This document shows, piece by piece, positions 23,788 through 34,786 of a DNA stretch of 64,000 nt. Each line of letters starts with the position of its first letter. The first letter of the stretch is position 1. The position numbers and the translations under genes are program-made. Under the pieces are notes generated by a model. It saw only the letters and a program-made list of their open reading frames with translations. It was not told the origin of the DNA and did not search any database. Where the stretch lies: positions 43,302,868-43,366,867 of the forward strand of contig NC_084591.1 in the NCBI RefSeq assembly GCF_033807715.1, read 5' to 3'. This DNA comes from Cololabis saira. Taxonomy: Eukaryota; Chordata; Actinopteri; Beloniformes; Belonidae.

Positions 23788-23859
23788 GTACTTATTATGT
23801 CAAAATCCAAAGTATAGACAGGCCATTTGTAATTTTAGGATCAATAACAGCATAAAAAT

Positions 23860-24280
23860 TTTAAAAAAAAGTCACTGGAAGGTATAAAGGTCTGGATATA
23901 AGTCAGAGATTCTATAACCTCTGTAACGTCAACTGTATTGGAGATGAGTTTCATATTTTGTTTGAATGTAAAAATGTAAATATAATGAATCTCAGACAAA
24001 AATACTTACCAAAGTATTATAAAAACCCACCATTTATGTTTAAATTGATTTTGTTACTCCAATCTAATAAGTTAAATGTCATTTATAAATTAGGTTCCTT
24101 TTTAAAGAATGTCCTTCCTGTTTAAATGATTTTTTTTTTTTTTTTTTTTGCCAAATTGAGTATTTTAGTTCAACATGTACAGCCTGCCACTTGCTACAAA
24201 TGTACAAATGTTTGTGTTCTTGTACCATGTGATCATGGTCGTGAGTTAAAATAAATGATTGATTGATTGATTGATTTTAA
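23860..24280 (+). pseudogene. LINE ORF2 C-terminus and 3' tail
   Basis: The frame reads RYKGLDISQRFYNLCNVNCI, then GDEFHILFECKNVN and LRQKYLPKYYKNPPF, ending at a stop near 24124. C-x2-C spacing is replaced by NLCNVNC, followed by GDEFH and FEC, a typical zinc-knuckle end of a non-LTR ORF2. A T19 tract and then AAATAAATGATTGATTGATT close the element. Confidence 0.65.
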
Positions 24281-25431
24281 TCATGACAGATTATTGATGA
24301 ATACAAAAACCAGCCTCAGACAAAAATAGGGACGAGAGAGATCGCCTTCTCTAGTCAGTGAAACTGAACAGGAGTTGATCACTTCAACAGATTTGTTTGC
24401 GTCTTTGTGCATTTTTTCCATAAAATCTTAAAGAGGAAAAGTTAATGCAGAAGCACAGAAAAAAAAAGATATTTTTAACGGCGTGAAGGTTGTTTCACCG
24501 AGAGCAGAGCGGACGGAGCTCAGAGAAACATGACGCGGTGTGGTGTTTGCTTTGGTAGCTCTCACGGCAGAGTGGGGAGCGACAGCTTGTCGGGGTTCAG
24601 ACACATTGTTGCTGCTAAATGAAGCAATCACACCGAAAGCGAGGCTGCAGTCAGTGGTGGGGGTGGGGGAAAACGCAGAGGGCAGGGACACGTCTCTGTA
24701 GGCCCAAGTCAACGTGTTTACATTCGATGTGGCTGGAGTGTAAACGATAAGCCCCACGGCCGCCTGTAGGATCCACCAGAACCCCAGTCGGTGCTGATGA
24801 GGGTCGACAGCAGTTGTCATGAGCGGAGCTCTGCAAGCGGCGTGGCAGAGTGCTGGGTGTGGGTGCCACTTCACCTTAAGAGGTGTAGAAAGGAGATAAG
24901 GCTGAGTGGCAGGTGATCTCATGTGTCACTTTCCTCCTCTCCATCACCTCTCGGGAGACAGCGCTTTGCAGTACGGAAGGTTGGGGGAGGTAAAAGCTGC
25001 TGTCACATCCTGTGTCGGAGTGTTGTGGATAGCTGCGACAGGAGGAGATCCGACCTGACAGGTGAGAGGGAGGCGCAGCGCCCTCCTCCCGGCTCTCGTA
25101 ATGCTCCTTTAACCCTGATACAGGTTCAAACACAGCTGTCTCTTCAAACCCGCGTCAACCGTCAGACCGTTGATGCTTCCTTCACTCTACTCAGGACCAG
25201 TTGGTCCAGGCAAACTGGCAGTCTCTTCATATTTAACTAAACAAGTCTTCCATGGCCATCCACTGTATAATGTTAGAAAACAGTAAACATGGTAAAGATT
25301 TAAATCTTATACCGGCAAAATGTTAGATATTACTTCTGGACTATCTCAGTTTGGTGGTCCTTAAGTGAAAATAACTCAAATATACAGTATAAGTGATTTT
25401 TCAGGTCAGCGTCAAGAGTGGAGACTTTCCA
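24281..25431. other. Intron, no gene recognised
   Basis: A 164-codon minus frame (24428-24922) has no recognisable domain and no supporting splice or codon pattern; I do not call it. Confidence 0.45.
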
Positions 25432-25842
25432 CACTGCAAAAACTCAAAATCTTACCAGGAATATTTGTCTTATTTCTAGTTAAAATGTCTCATTTTTAGT
25501 CAAAAAAAATCTCATTACACTTAAAACAAGTCATTACCAGAAAAATAACTTGTTATTTGACAATTTCCACCTGTTTCAAGTAAATTTTCACTTGAAATAA
25601 TTAGAAAAATCTGCCAGTGGGACAAGTTTTATCTTCCCATTACAAGCAAAAAAATCTTGTTCCACTGGAAGATTTTTCTACTTATTTTAAGTGAAAATCT
25701 ACTTGAAACAGGTAAAAATTGTTGTTTTTTTTTCCAGTGATGAGTCTTGTTTTAAGTTTAATGAGACTTTTTTGACTAAAAGGAGACATTTGAACTAGAA
25801 ATAAGATAAATATTCTTGTTAAGATTTTGAGTTTTTGCAGTG
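25432..25842. mobile_element. CACTGCAAAAAC palindromic element, copy 4
   Basis: Complete inverted-repeat copy, ends CACTGCAAAAACTC and GAGTTTTTGCAGTG, with CA on each side. Confidence 0.88.
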
Positions 25843-26165
25843 CACTTTTTCTTTTTTTACTTTACGCCTGCCATTCAAGCTCACAAAACAACTAAACCTT
25901 GGTCTGATGGTGGTTGTTGAAAGATGGGATGTTTGATGTGGCTGACATGCAGTGCTTTGATCAAACCTGGCTGACGTCCTTCAAGTTATTTTGACCGATA
26001 ATTTGGCCGTGTGGGGGAAAAAATCCATCCTCAAATTAGAAACTAACAGACATACTTGCTTTGCTATTTTTCTATATGCTTCGTCAACTTAATACTGCGG
26101 CAGCTGGCATTTCTGCTGCCATATATTTATTTATAAAAGTATATACGTTTGATAATAACATAAAT

Positions 26166-26395
26166 TAAAACTGCAAGCAGCGATGAACGGGCCCTCGCAC
26201 TCACGGCCACTGCCCCCCATAAGCATATCAGAAATGACACCACCCACGACTTCCTATGTCAAACCATTAAAAAGTTATAGCAGAAAATCGGAACAACCAA
26301 TCAGAAGAAGGGGCGGGGCTAATTTTCACCAATTATGGTGAAAATTTGCGGAAAGTTGAGTTTCCTGTTTGACAAAGTCTATGACAGGCGGAAGA
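26166..26395. mobile_element. GGGCCCG repeat, end fragment (inverted)
   Basis: GCAAGCAGCGATGAACGGGC followed by CCTCGCA is the reverse complement of the end of 18465-19175. Further shared text covers the CACCCACGAC segment. Confidence 0.6.
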
Positions 26396-27811
26396 AGCTA
26401 TATTACAGTCCTCCTTGTATTACTGTTATATACTACTATTTATTCATTTTAAATGCCTCCATTAAGGACTACTTTAACAATACATAAAATAATTGAAAGC
26501 ATATTGTGCAGTCTTGGAAGAAAAGGACTGGTTTAACCTGTGAAAAAATGGTGGAAGAATTGCTCTTATAAAGAAATAGAAAAGGCAAGGCAAAAAAAAT
26601 ATATCACTTATAAACTGTAATATACTGTGAGACAAATTGCACATTTTAAATGAAAGACCAACTACAAAACAATCTTACATTGGATAATTAACATGTACGA
26701 AAGGTTAAAAGCCTTTTCAACTGACAAGATGGGTTCACCTATGTGAAGCTTTGATGTGGAAAAATATTTACATCTCAAATCAAGATCCAACAAGGACACC
26801 GTTATTCATTCTGAATTCAAAGTCATCATAGTTGCTGACTTTGACATTCATATGGATGTTGACAGCATCTCACAAAAAGTAAACAAACGGAGGCACTGCT
26901 TTAATCAGAACCTCATTAACACCTCTGCATTACAGTACGTATTTAAACCACTGGGTGACTATCTGGACTGAAACTGAGTGCGTTAGATTATCGTGAATAA
27001 AGACGTGAGATGATCCAAGTTTAGTATGCAAGTGGGTCAAACATACATCAGGCGTCTCAGTGAAGGAACGACACAGAGTAAAAGGGTGCATAGTACTTTG
27101 AAGACCACAAAACGATGAAGACTTAACACTACAGTTCTCATAAACAGGCCATTGTGACACCAAGTCTAAGCTTTCAAAGACAAAATATGAGTCTGCAGTC
27201 TCTGTACTCAGGCTCAGACTAATATTTCCCCACCCTTGATCTCGTTCTCACCTATGGTGTAGAACCCGGTAATCTCCCTCCTATCAGACCACTATTTAAT
27301 CATTTTTGAATCTAACGTCGTCAACGTTAAAGCGCAAAATAGGAGGTATTATTTTAGCAGATGTCTATCCGATTGCTACTATGATACAGCTGTCACTCAG
27401 GAAGGGTTATCATACCAAAATATCATCTATAGACATGGGAATTAAAGTTTTGTGTCCTTGAGTGGTGCTGACAAGTGAAATTTTGGGCTCTGGCCCACGG
27501 ACTACTGGGCTGACCTCAGTTGCCGGTAGAGCTAAATCATCCACGTGTCTGTTAGACTATGGAGTAAGATAGCCGTCCTAATGTTAACCATTCACGTGTC
27601 GATTTTTTTATGCGGGTACGAATCTAAAAGCTGTGAGTGCAAAGTCTTGTTAATACAACTTTAATTTCTACAACTACGAAGTCTTCACTGTGAACATGAA
27701 TTAAATATAACCATAACCAGTAAAAAAGTGTTGAAATAACATCTCATTGGTCACAGAGGAAAGTACGACGGAGTATTAGGGCCAAACTAAGACAAAAAAA
27801 AATTGGAAGTT
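26396..27811. other. Intron, no feature seen
   Basis: AT-rich. No exon-like or repeat-end sequence recognised. Confidence 0.5.
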
Positions 27812-28006
27812 ACGAGAATAAAGTCATAATATAATGAGAATAGAGTCGTAAAATTACGAGAATAAAGTCATAATGTTGCGAGAATAAAGTCGTAATAGAA
27901 TAAAGTCGTAATATTATGAGAATAAAGTCGTAATAGAATAAAGTCGTAATATTATGAGAATAAAGTCGTAATATTATGAGAATAAAGTCGTAACATCACG
28001 AGAATA
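27812..28006. repeat. Tandem array of GAGAATAAAGTCGTAATATT-like units
   Basis: About nine units of mixed length (some ~22 bp, some shortened to ~16 bp as AGAATAAAGTCGTAAT). Low-complexity AT-rich array. Confidence 0.85.
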
Positions 28007-28980
28007 TTATTATTATTATATACTAATAATATACACTAGTTAATACTAATATCTTGTCTTTTGTACTTTTGACAGTATGCATCTCTCCTCTCTCTGTTCT
28101 TCATCCTTTCTTTGCCCCCCTTATGATTCAGGTTTTACTCCAGGTTTCTTCCCTCCCACTGGGGGAGTTTTTACCTGCCACTGTTGTTACGTTATTATGT
28201 AATAATAGCTTGGGGGTCGTGTTCTCTGGAAAGCACCTAGAGACAACTTTTGTTGAATAAATTCAATTGAATATTTAGCCTTTATTAGTGAAGTTGCTGA
28301 TCACTCATTTTTTCTTCAACAAGCCTGCCAGCTTTCTGAAACATCCGGGTCAAATCAGCAAGTCCTGAAAAGACAGTTGTTCAAATCAAAGCTCTAACTG
28401 ACAAAAAGCTCATTTTAGTAACCCCCCCCCTTCCCCCACCCCCCATTTATATCTGACAATTAACTGAATAAATTAATAACTACACTTTCTAATTGACTGA
28501 ATGAGCACGGGTATGAGTAATTAGCATCCAGGGAGTGGAGCAGGGGGGCGGCTGAGGGTGAGGCGCTGATTTCAACTCCAGGAGTGATTTGGATGCTGAA
28601 AGAAACTGTTGTTGTTAAAATGTGGCCAGTTTGAGAATGCCATGACTGACTGACTGTCCTGGTTCACTGTCCAAGTGCTAAAACAACAATCATAGTAGTA
28701 CAAATATGTAAATGACAGATTTACTTTCAGAAGGTGAAGAAAAAATGACTAAATATAAATCAAATTAGCACGTTAATTGTGATTAATTAATTACAGGCAT
28801 ATTTAGTGCGTTATGTTTGTTATTTGCTTAATCTATTTTTTAATCTCTAACTTTACTTATTCTGTTTGCGAGTTGCCTTTATTATGAAATCTGTGTTTGC
28901 GGTGGGCTTGTTGTGCTTGAGTTGTGGGTGGAAAACAACGGTCAGTCCCACCTTGAAGTGGACGCTGATTGGTTGTTACT
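28007..28980. other. Intron, no gene seen
   Basis: C-rich tract at 28423-28443. No repeat ends recognised. Confidence 0.45.
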
Positions 28981-29508
28981 GACTACGTTTACATGCAGTC
29001 AAAATTCGGGTTATTGCTAATATTCCGGTTACTGAATATTTAGTTTCTGAATATTCCATTTCCATGCGTGAGCAAACAGGGTTATCGCTGTATACATGGT
29101 AATTAATCATTAGGATATCTGGATCAAACCAGCGACGCGCGGAGAACAGAAAGTTCATATCCTTCATTACATTTATGAAGTGATTAGTCTCCTCCTGGTC
29201 TTGCATTTCTCCGTGTTTATAAGAACTTCCTGGACTCAAAAGACCAGGATTCCTTGTGAACAGAACATGTGCAGAAAACAAATCCATGTTCCGTTTGATG
29301 GGGATATTCCGTTAGGCGTTTACATGACTGAATATTCGGGTTTTAAAAGGAGTAACCCAGGGCTCATATTCGGGTTTTTAAAAACCCGAATATGAGCAAT
29401 ATGAGCGGGTTATTCATAGGGGTTATGGGTGTTTACATGGCTGTGCAAAACCGGGTTATTGCTAATATTCGGGTTTTAAAAGGGTTGTTGATGCATGTAA
29501 ACGCAGTC
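28981..29508. mobile_element. GACTACGTTTACATGC element, copy A (Harbinger-like, internally deleted)
   Basis: Ends GACTACGTTTACATGCAGTC and CATGTAAACGCAGTC are inverted. The interior repeats TTCGGGTTATTGCTAATATT near both ends. A minus-strand relic of a small protein (EETNHFINVMKDMN) is shared with copy B at 60251-61588, but ~140 bp present in B are missing here. Confidence 0.7.
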
Positions 29509-29950
29509 ATTGTGTTTGGGCTTGTTAAGCAACGATGCTAGGCTCCCATTGTAGCTGGACAGGCATGGGGGGCGGGGGTGAGTAGCGGAGAAGAGAAGTG
29601 AAAATGGAGGAGCGTGTGGAAGTTGTCGGCCCAGTGAATGGGGGAATTACATTTCTAAAACACCACCATTGATAAAGGTAGAGTGATACATGTTATTTGT
29701 GGAAAGGACTTGCTCACCACCGAAGTATCTCAAGTTTAGCCACATAAACGCAAAGCATCTGGTTGCGAGCGCAGCCGCAGCTAACGTTAGCAGCAACGAT
29801 GTTACCACAGCAATGATTTTGCCACACCACACCAGTTCCCCAAACTAGACTCTAGGAGAGCACCGCGCATGCGCACGTCTGCAAACTGGAGGCTGGCGAA
29901 TGATCTTGCCAAGTGGATGTAAATGGCTAGGACTGCATCTGTTCAAGTCC
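29509..29950. other. Intron, no feature seen
   Basis: No repeat end or exon recognised. Confidence 0.45.
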
Positions 29951-29958
29951 GTTTAAAT

Positions 29959-30815
29959 TAGGGATGTTAAAAATTAATCGATTTTCGATTAATTGCCGTT
30001 ATGAAATTACCCGATTCAAATTAACGATTACAATTAATCTATTTATTTATTTTTTTTTTTTGTTTAATTTCACCAGCTGGTATTACGCCCGGACCACATT
30101 TAATGCGACACAACTCGCCGCGCCGCGCACATAAAGTAAGAAAGAGACGGCGGATATGTTGGTTTTAGTAATATCATGCTCAGACAATGAGTCTGCAATG
30201 GCCCAGACGGGAGACACATGTAGCTCAGTGCTTAACTTTTATTTTTAATCCACTCTATATTCTTCTGGTTGTTCTCCGGTATGTTCCCCTAAAGCCTGAA
30301 GGTTCCGCCTTAAATCGACGCAGAGCCGCCGCCGTAGCCTACGGCGGCGGCTCTGCGTCGTTGTAACGCGGAACCATAAATCAGCCTTCACCCGGTACAT
30401 ACATAGGTTTCTCTAAACATCTGTCCCCGCTACAGTTTTAACTAAAATAAAATGTGCTCCAATACAGCAGGTCTCATAATTTTATTTTGAACACTGCCAA
30501 AACTCTAACTTAAAACGTAACTAGAACTTAAAATTTGCTTGACACAAATGACACTATTATGGCTGCTGCTACTACTAATAGCCTTGAAGTGCACTTTATA
30601 TTATATTCCTTGTAGTACAAAAATGTCTTTTTGTTACTTTGGTATCAAATAAATATTTGATTAAGGAATACATTAAAATGTCCTTTGTATTTTGCAAAAA
30701 AAAATTATGTTTGTATCTCAGATGGGGGAAAAACGCCGCTTATCAACTAATCGATGATCGATCGATAAGGTTATCAACTATCAATTAATGAAATAATCGA
30801 TAATTTGCATCCCTA
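29959..30815. mobile_element. hAT element with 8-bp TSD GTTTAAAT
   Basis: Ends TAGGGATG and CATCCCTA are inverted. GTTTAAAT flanks exactly at 29951-29958 and 30816-30823. The subterminal region is rich in ATTAATCGATT-like inverted motifs. No transposase frame. A Harbinger-like MITE is nested at 30293. Confidence 0.88.
30293..30387. mobile_element. Harbinger-like MITE, short copy 4
   Basis: 95-bp near-palindrome with centre GCCGCCGCCGTAG-C-CTACGGCGGCGGC (30326-30352). Flanks are TAA and TCA, so one side of the TSD has mutated. The left end is missing the TTTAT part of the usual TIR. Confidence 0.75.
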
Positions 30816-30823
30816 GTTTAAAT

Positions 30824-31039
30824 GACTTTATATAGCCACTTTTTTTTGTTATATATCAATGTTTTGATCTGCCACAATAGTGTAATGAATTTAAAGGAAA
30901 TCACCTCAAGTTGAGGGTTTTTCTCAGCAATTTTTAGGTGAGATTAAAAAAGAGATTAATAAAATTTATTAATTACAGATCTTAATTAATCTCTAAATTT
31001 TTTTAATTGCCGACAGTAAAAGACAGTAAAATAAAGGTG

Positions 31040-31116
<77 letters not shown>

Positions 31117-31698
31117 CTACATACATACAAACGCACTTAAAAAGGAAGAGCTTTTGTCCTTCTCTAACTTAACTAACTAAACATAATTCGACTGCAGTTT
31201 GTATAACTTTGCTCTGAAATGAGTTTTGTTGGATTGAAAAGCTTTCCTGTTTGATTTCATATTGAAGAAACAAAAATAACTCTCCAAACTTACAAAGTCC
31301 CTGAAAGTCTGTAGAAAGTGCACTGAATGCAGCCAGTCAAATCGCTGAGTTGAGAATTTGGACGCTTCTCAGTAGCCCGTACTTCACCATCACACGCCCA
31401 CAAAGTGATCTCGTAAGTATGAGGAAGCTGGAACATTTGGATTCCGCTTGCACAGGGCTGAAAAAGACCATCTGTGCTCAGCGAGTATATAAGTCAAACG
31501 CTCAGCTGACAGTCTGTTCACTGGGCTCTTCCCATAAAACAGGGAATCTGGATTTTACAGGTCTCAACTCATTCCATGTTGCACATACTTTTCAACCAGG
31601 TAAAAGAAACAAGAAAATCAAACCTGTTACTGTTCATACTACTCATGTTTCAGTTCCTGGGCTGGCTTCTACTGATTTAACACAAAATGACTACACGT
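30824..31698. other. Intron with a (TA)n tract
   Basis: Apart from the TA tract at 31041-31114 nothing is recognised. The 119-codon plus frame at 31350-31709 has no family signature. Confidence 0.45.
31041..31114. repeat. (TA)n microsatellite, ~37 units
   Basis: Uninterrupted TA dinucleotides. Confidence 0.97.
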
Positions 31699-32711
31699 TA
31701 GGGGTGTAACGATACACTAATCTCACGATACAGTACGATACACGATATTGAGGTCACAATAACGATTTTTTTAACAACCTTGAATGAAGAAATGTAAAAA
31801 ATTGTCTTATTGAAAAACACAAAATACAAAACAATACTGTACGTTTGCACTATTGTTACAGTTTGTAATGCTTTTAAGTTTTAAAGAGAAAGCCAGGCCA
31901 ACCATTTTCCACAAACTGAACTAAAAGTAAATGTCAGGTTTGCATTATTCATCTTCAGTTTCATACAAGTACAAATATTTTGCCACAAACTGAATAGTTT
32001 CTCTCATGTATGACTTGACTTTTTTCTTTTCAAGAAATTTAACAACTAAAATTAAATAAATAAATAAAAGTAAATAAATGCATACAATTTTATCATAAAA
32101 AAGATTGATTCATGCTCACCTTATAAGTGTAAGAGGAGATTTATTTTTGTTAATGGTTATTTTGGTAATTCAGGGTTCATTATTTTATAAATATATTCTT
32201 TGTATTCTGATGTAAATCAGGGACTATAATGACACTAGTCAGTTTATCTGTAGTGATTAGTCTGTTTTAGATTGGGCGGAGTGATACGCCACAGTACGGC
32301 ACTAGGTGCTGTGTTGATGTTCTAAAATCCTACACTGTTGAGGGACATTAAAGTACACTGGAACTCAGCAGAAGTTGTTCCCGTGTTTATCCTACTCACG
32401 ACCCCAAAAAGGTTTAATTTAATAAGGTAAGGCTTAACTCTACACCAGACTTACATCAGTAAAAGTTCAGAGCTCAAAACCCTGCAAGAGTCCTGTGATC
32501 GGGACCAAAACGGTACTAGTTTCTTCTGAGCGGAGTAAGATTTTGGTACGCGGGTCGAGGCGCGGTCGGCACAAATACACTGCGCGTTACTAGTCAACAC
32601 AATAGATTAATATTAATAACCCAATATCGCGATACAGTTTGTCACCTCCACGACACGTAGCTGATTTTGTATTGCAAAAATTTCGTGGCACGATATATTG
32701 TTACACCCCTA
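31699..32711. mobile_element. hAT-like element (TAGGGGTGTAACGATA ends)
   Basis: Starts TAGGGGTGTAACGATACAC and ends TATTGTTACACCCCTA, inverted. The 8 bp on each side do not match. No transposase frame. Its right end is 21 bp from exon B, with the splice donor in between. Confidence 0.78.
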
Positions 32712-32732
32712 TTACTGTTGTTGCTTGTGTAC

Positions 32733-32920
32733 CTGTTTCCATGGACGTGGGAGGCGCAGAAGGCGTAGCTGTAATGCAGCAGCGTCGGGTCGACCAGGGC
32801 GTTGCTCTCCGAATAATCCATCAGGTCCTTGAGGAAGCTCAGATGACGGTGGCAACCTCGGACACCGTACCGGGCGCAGTACTCATCCAGGACAAACACC
32901 TGACCTGGGCTGAACCAACC
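32733..32920 (-). CDS. cadps2: CADPS-family exon B (GWFSPGQVF block)
   Basis: This 188-bp minus-strand exon starts in phase 0 after a TTGTGTTCAG acceptor and ends with AG of a split Arg codon before a GTACAC donor. It encodes [19 protein letters not shown], then [20 protein letters not shown], then [19 protein letters not shown]. This is one of the most conserved blocks of CADPS proteins and is diagnostic of the family. The residues CARYG and [13 protein letters not shown] resemble CADPS2 more than CADPS. The donor lies only 15 bp from the end of a hAT-like element (31699-32711), so an insertion reached nearly to the splice site without visibly damaging it. Confidence 0.93.
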
Positions 32921-33022
32921 CTGAACACAAATCACATGCACATTACTCAGAAATAAACTCAGAAAAAAATCTACTTGTCCGTTCAGACCAAAATGAATAT
33001 TTACACTGCTTTACTCATACGA

Positions 33023-33446
33023 CACTGCAAAAACTCAAAAGAACCAAGAATATTTGTCTTATTTCTAGTTAAAATGTCTAATTTTTAGTTATAACTTATA
33101 ACACTTAAAACAAGAGTCATTAGCAGAAAAATAACTTGTTATTTGACAATTTTCACCTGTTTCAAGTAAATTTTCACTTGAAATAAGTAGAAAAAATCTG
33201 CCAGTGGGACAAGATTATCTTCTCATTACAAGCAAAAAAATCTTGTTCCACTGGCAGATTTTTCTACTTATTTTAAGTGAAAATCTACTTGAAAATTGTC
33301 AAATAAGTTATTTTTTTGGTAATGACACTTGTTTTAAGTGTAATGAGATTTGTTTTAAGTGTAATGAGATTTGTTTGACTAAAAATGAGACATTTTAACT
33401 AGAAATAAGACAAATATTCTTGTTAAGATTTTAAGTTTTTGCATTG
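33023..33446. mobile_element. CACTGCAAAAAC palindromic element, copy 5
   Basis: Full copy with a small duplication of GTAATGAGATTTG near 33339-33373. Confidence 0.85.
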
Positions 33447-34247
33447 TAATAACTGAATAACTGATAACGATGGAAAATCTGGCTCAAAATTTCAGTAGTA
33501 AAAAACAAGCTTTGGTGGTTATTGAGGTAGCAACAGTTTTTCAGGGTCTCATGAAGCTGTTTTACAACTTTAACAACGCTTCATCCTAACTTTGTTTTGT
33601 TACAGACAGAATGAACCCAAGGTATTAAGTGTTGCTGATGTTTTTTTTTCTCATAATCTTCATTGTATTTCTTTATAAAACTCTATTGTCATTTGAGGTC
33701 TGCAACACATTCCAGAAAAGTTGGCTCAACACTTGACAGGCATTAAGTGTTTAAGTTAGTATGTTGCGCCGCGCTTCCAAAACACACACAACAATCTAAA
33801 GGTGTGTACAGAATGAGGTCATTGTTAGTTGGACCGGAGTTGATCAGCCCTGCTATAAAGGATACGTTTAGCCTTTTTCACTTTCTTTCGATACCCTCTA
33901 TTTTTATATTCACTATGCACAAAACAGTGTATTTGTTGATGCAACTGTGATGTTGTTCATGCCTCACTTCAAACCATCATTTCATAATATAATTCCAAAG
34001 TGAGTGTAAACTAGAATACTTGTTTAATTATTTTGTACCAGACACTCTGTTGGAGCTTTTCAGGTTGTCTTATAATAGGGACAATGCAGTAACATCAATC
34101 AATGAATACGTGTCCTAATACAAGTATCAACATTGGTAAGGCAGGATCAGTTCATGCACGTTCCATCCAAGACAAAACAAGGAGGTAAAGATAAGATTAA
34201 AACATGATCATAAAATAAACAATTCTGAAAATACAATAAAGATCTCA
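33447..34247. other. Intron, no feature seen
   Basis: No exon or repeat end recognised. Confidence 0.5.
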
Positions 34248-34251
34248 TTAA

Positions 34252-34591
34252 AGGAGCTTGAGGCTGGATTGAGGCAGGATTTATGAAAAAAATTCGTATA
34301 CGTTTTAAGTTTTCTAGTAATAATGTCAGATGAAGCGTTCCAAACCAAAAAGAATGAGCCCTCTAGTGTATCTCTCCGTTGCCTTGAACAGGCTGTGTGC
34401 TGCAAAATGTGCTGCAATTGTGGGGCCGAATTTCCCGCGCTGGGCTGCGGATGTGACGTCACATGACGCTGCATGTGCGTTCTCCCCGTTCTCCCGTGCC
34501 GGCTTCACTGTTGGCTGCAGTACCCCGACGGCCGTCGTGATGAAGGGTGGCGCTAGAGAGTCTCATTTCTTAAAAGGAGCCTCATGCTCCT
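34252..34591. mobile_element. Second TTAA-type (Kolobok/T2-like) MITE family
   Basis: TTAA at 34248-34251 and 34592-34595 flank inverted ends AGGAGCTTGAGGC and the complement of AGGAGCATGAGGC. TTAAAGGAG fits the TTAAAGGRR terminal consensus, but the rest differs from the 8538 and 37413 family. Confidence 0.72.
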
Positions 34592-34735
34592 TTAAATAAA
34601 TTAATGAAACTAAACACATTTTTACAGTTATGTAGGTATTTGTAAGTATTTAAACATCCCTTTTCATGTGTTTTTTCCACAGATTTATTTATCTATAGCA
34701 ATACTCAATCATGGCTTCAGGAGAACCAACATGGG

Positions 34736-34786
34736 TTGTTTGGGATTTTTTTGAAGGGTACGGCCCTTCTAAAGAATCCCAAACAA
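34736..34786. other. 51-nt hairpin
   Basis: TTGTTTGGGATT pairs with AATCCCAAACAA (12 bp) and GAAGGG with CCCTTC (6 bp) around a small loop, separated by a weak T/A-rich stretch. It could be a MITE remnant or a transcribed hairpin. Confidence 0.5.

Noticed and set aside
24428..24922. 164-codon minus-strand ORF
   Set aside because: No recognisable domain, no splice context, and not in frame with any CADPS sequence. Probably chance.
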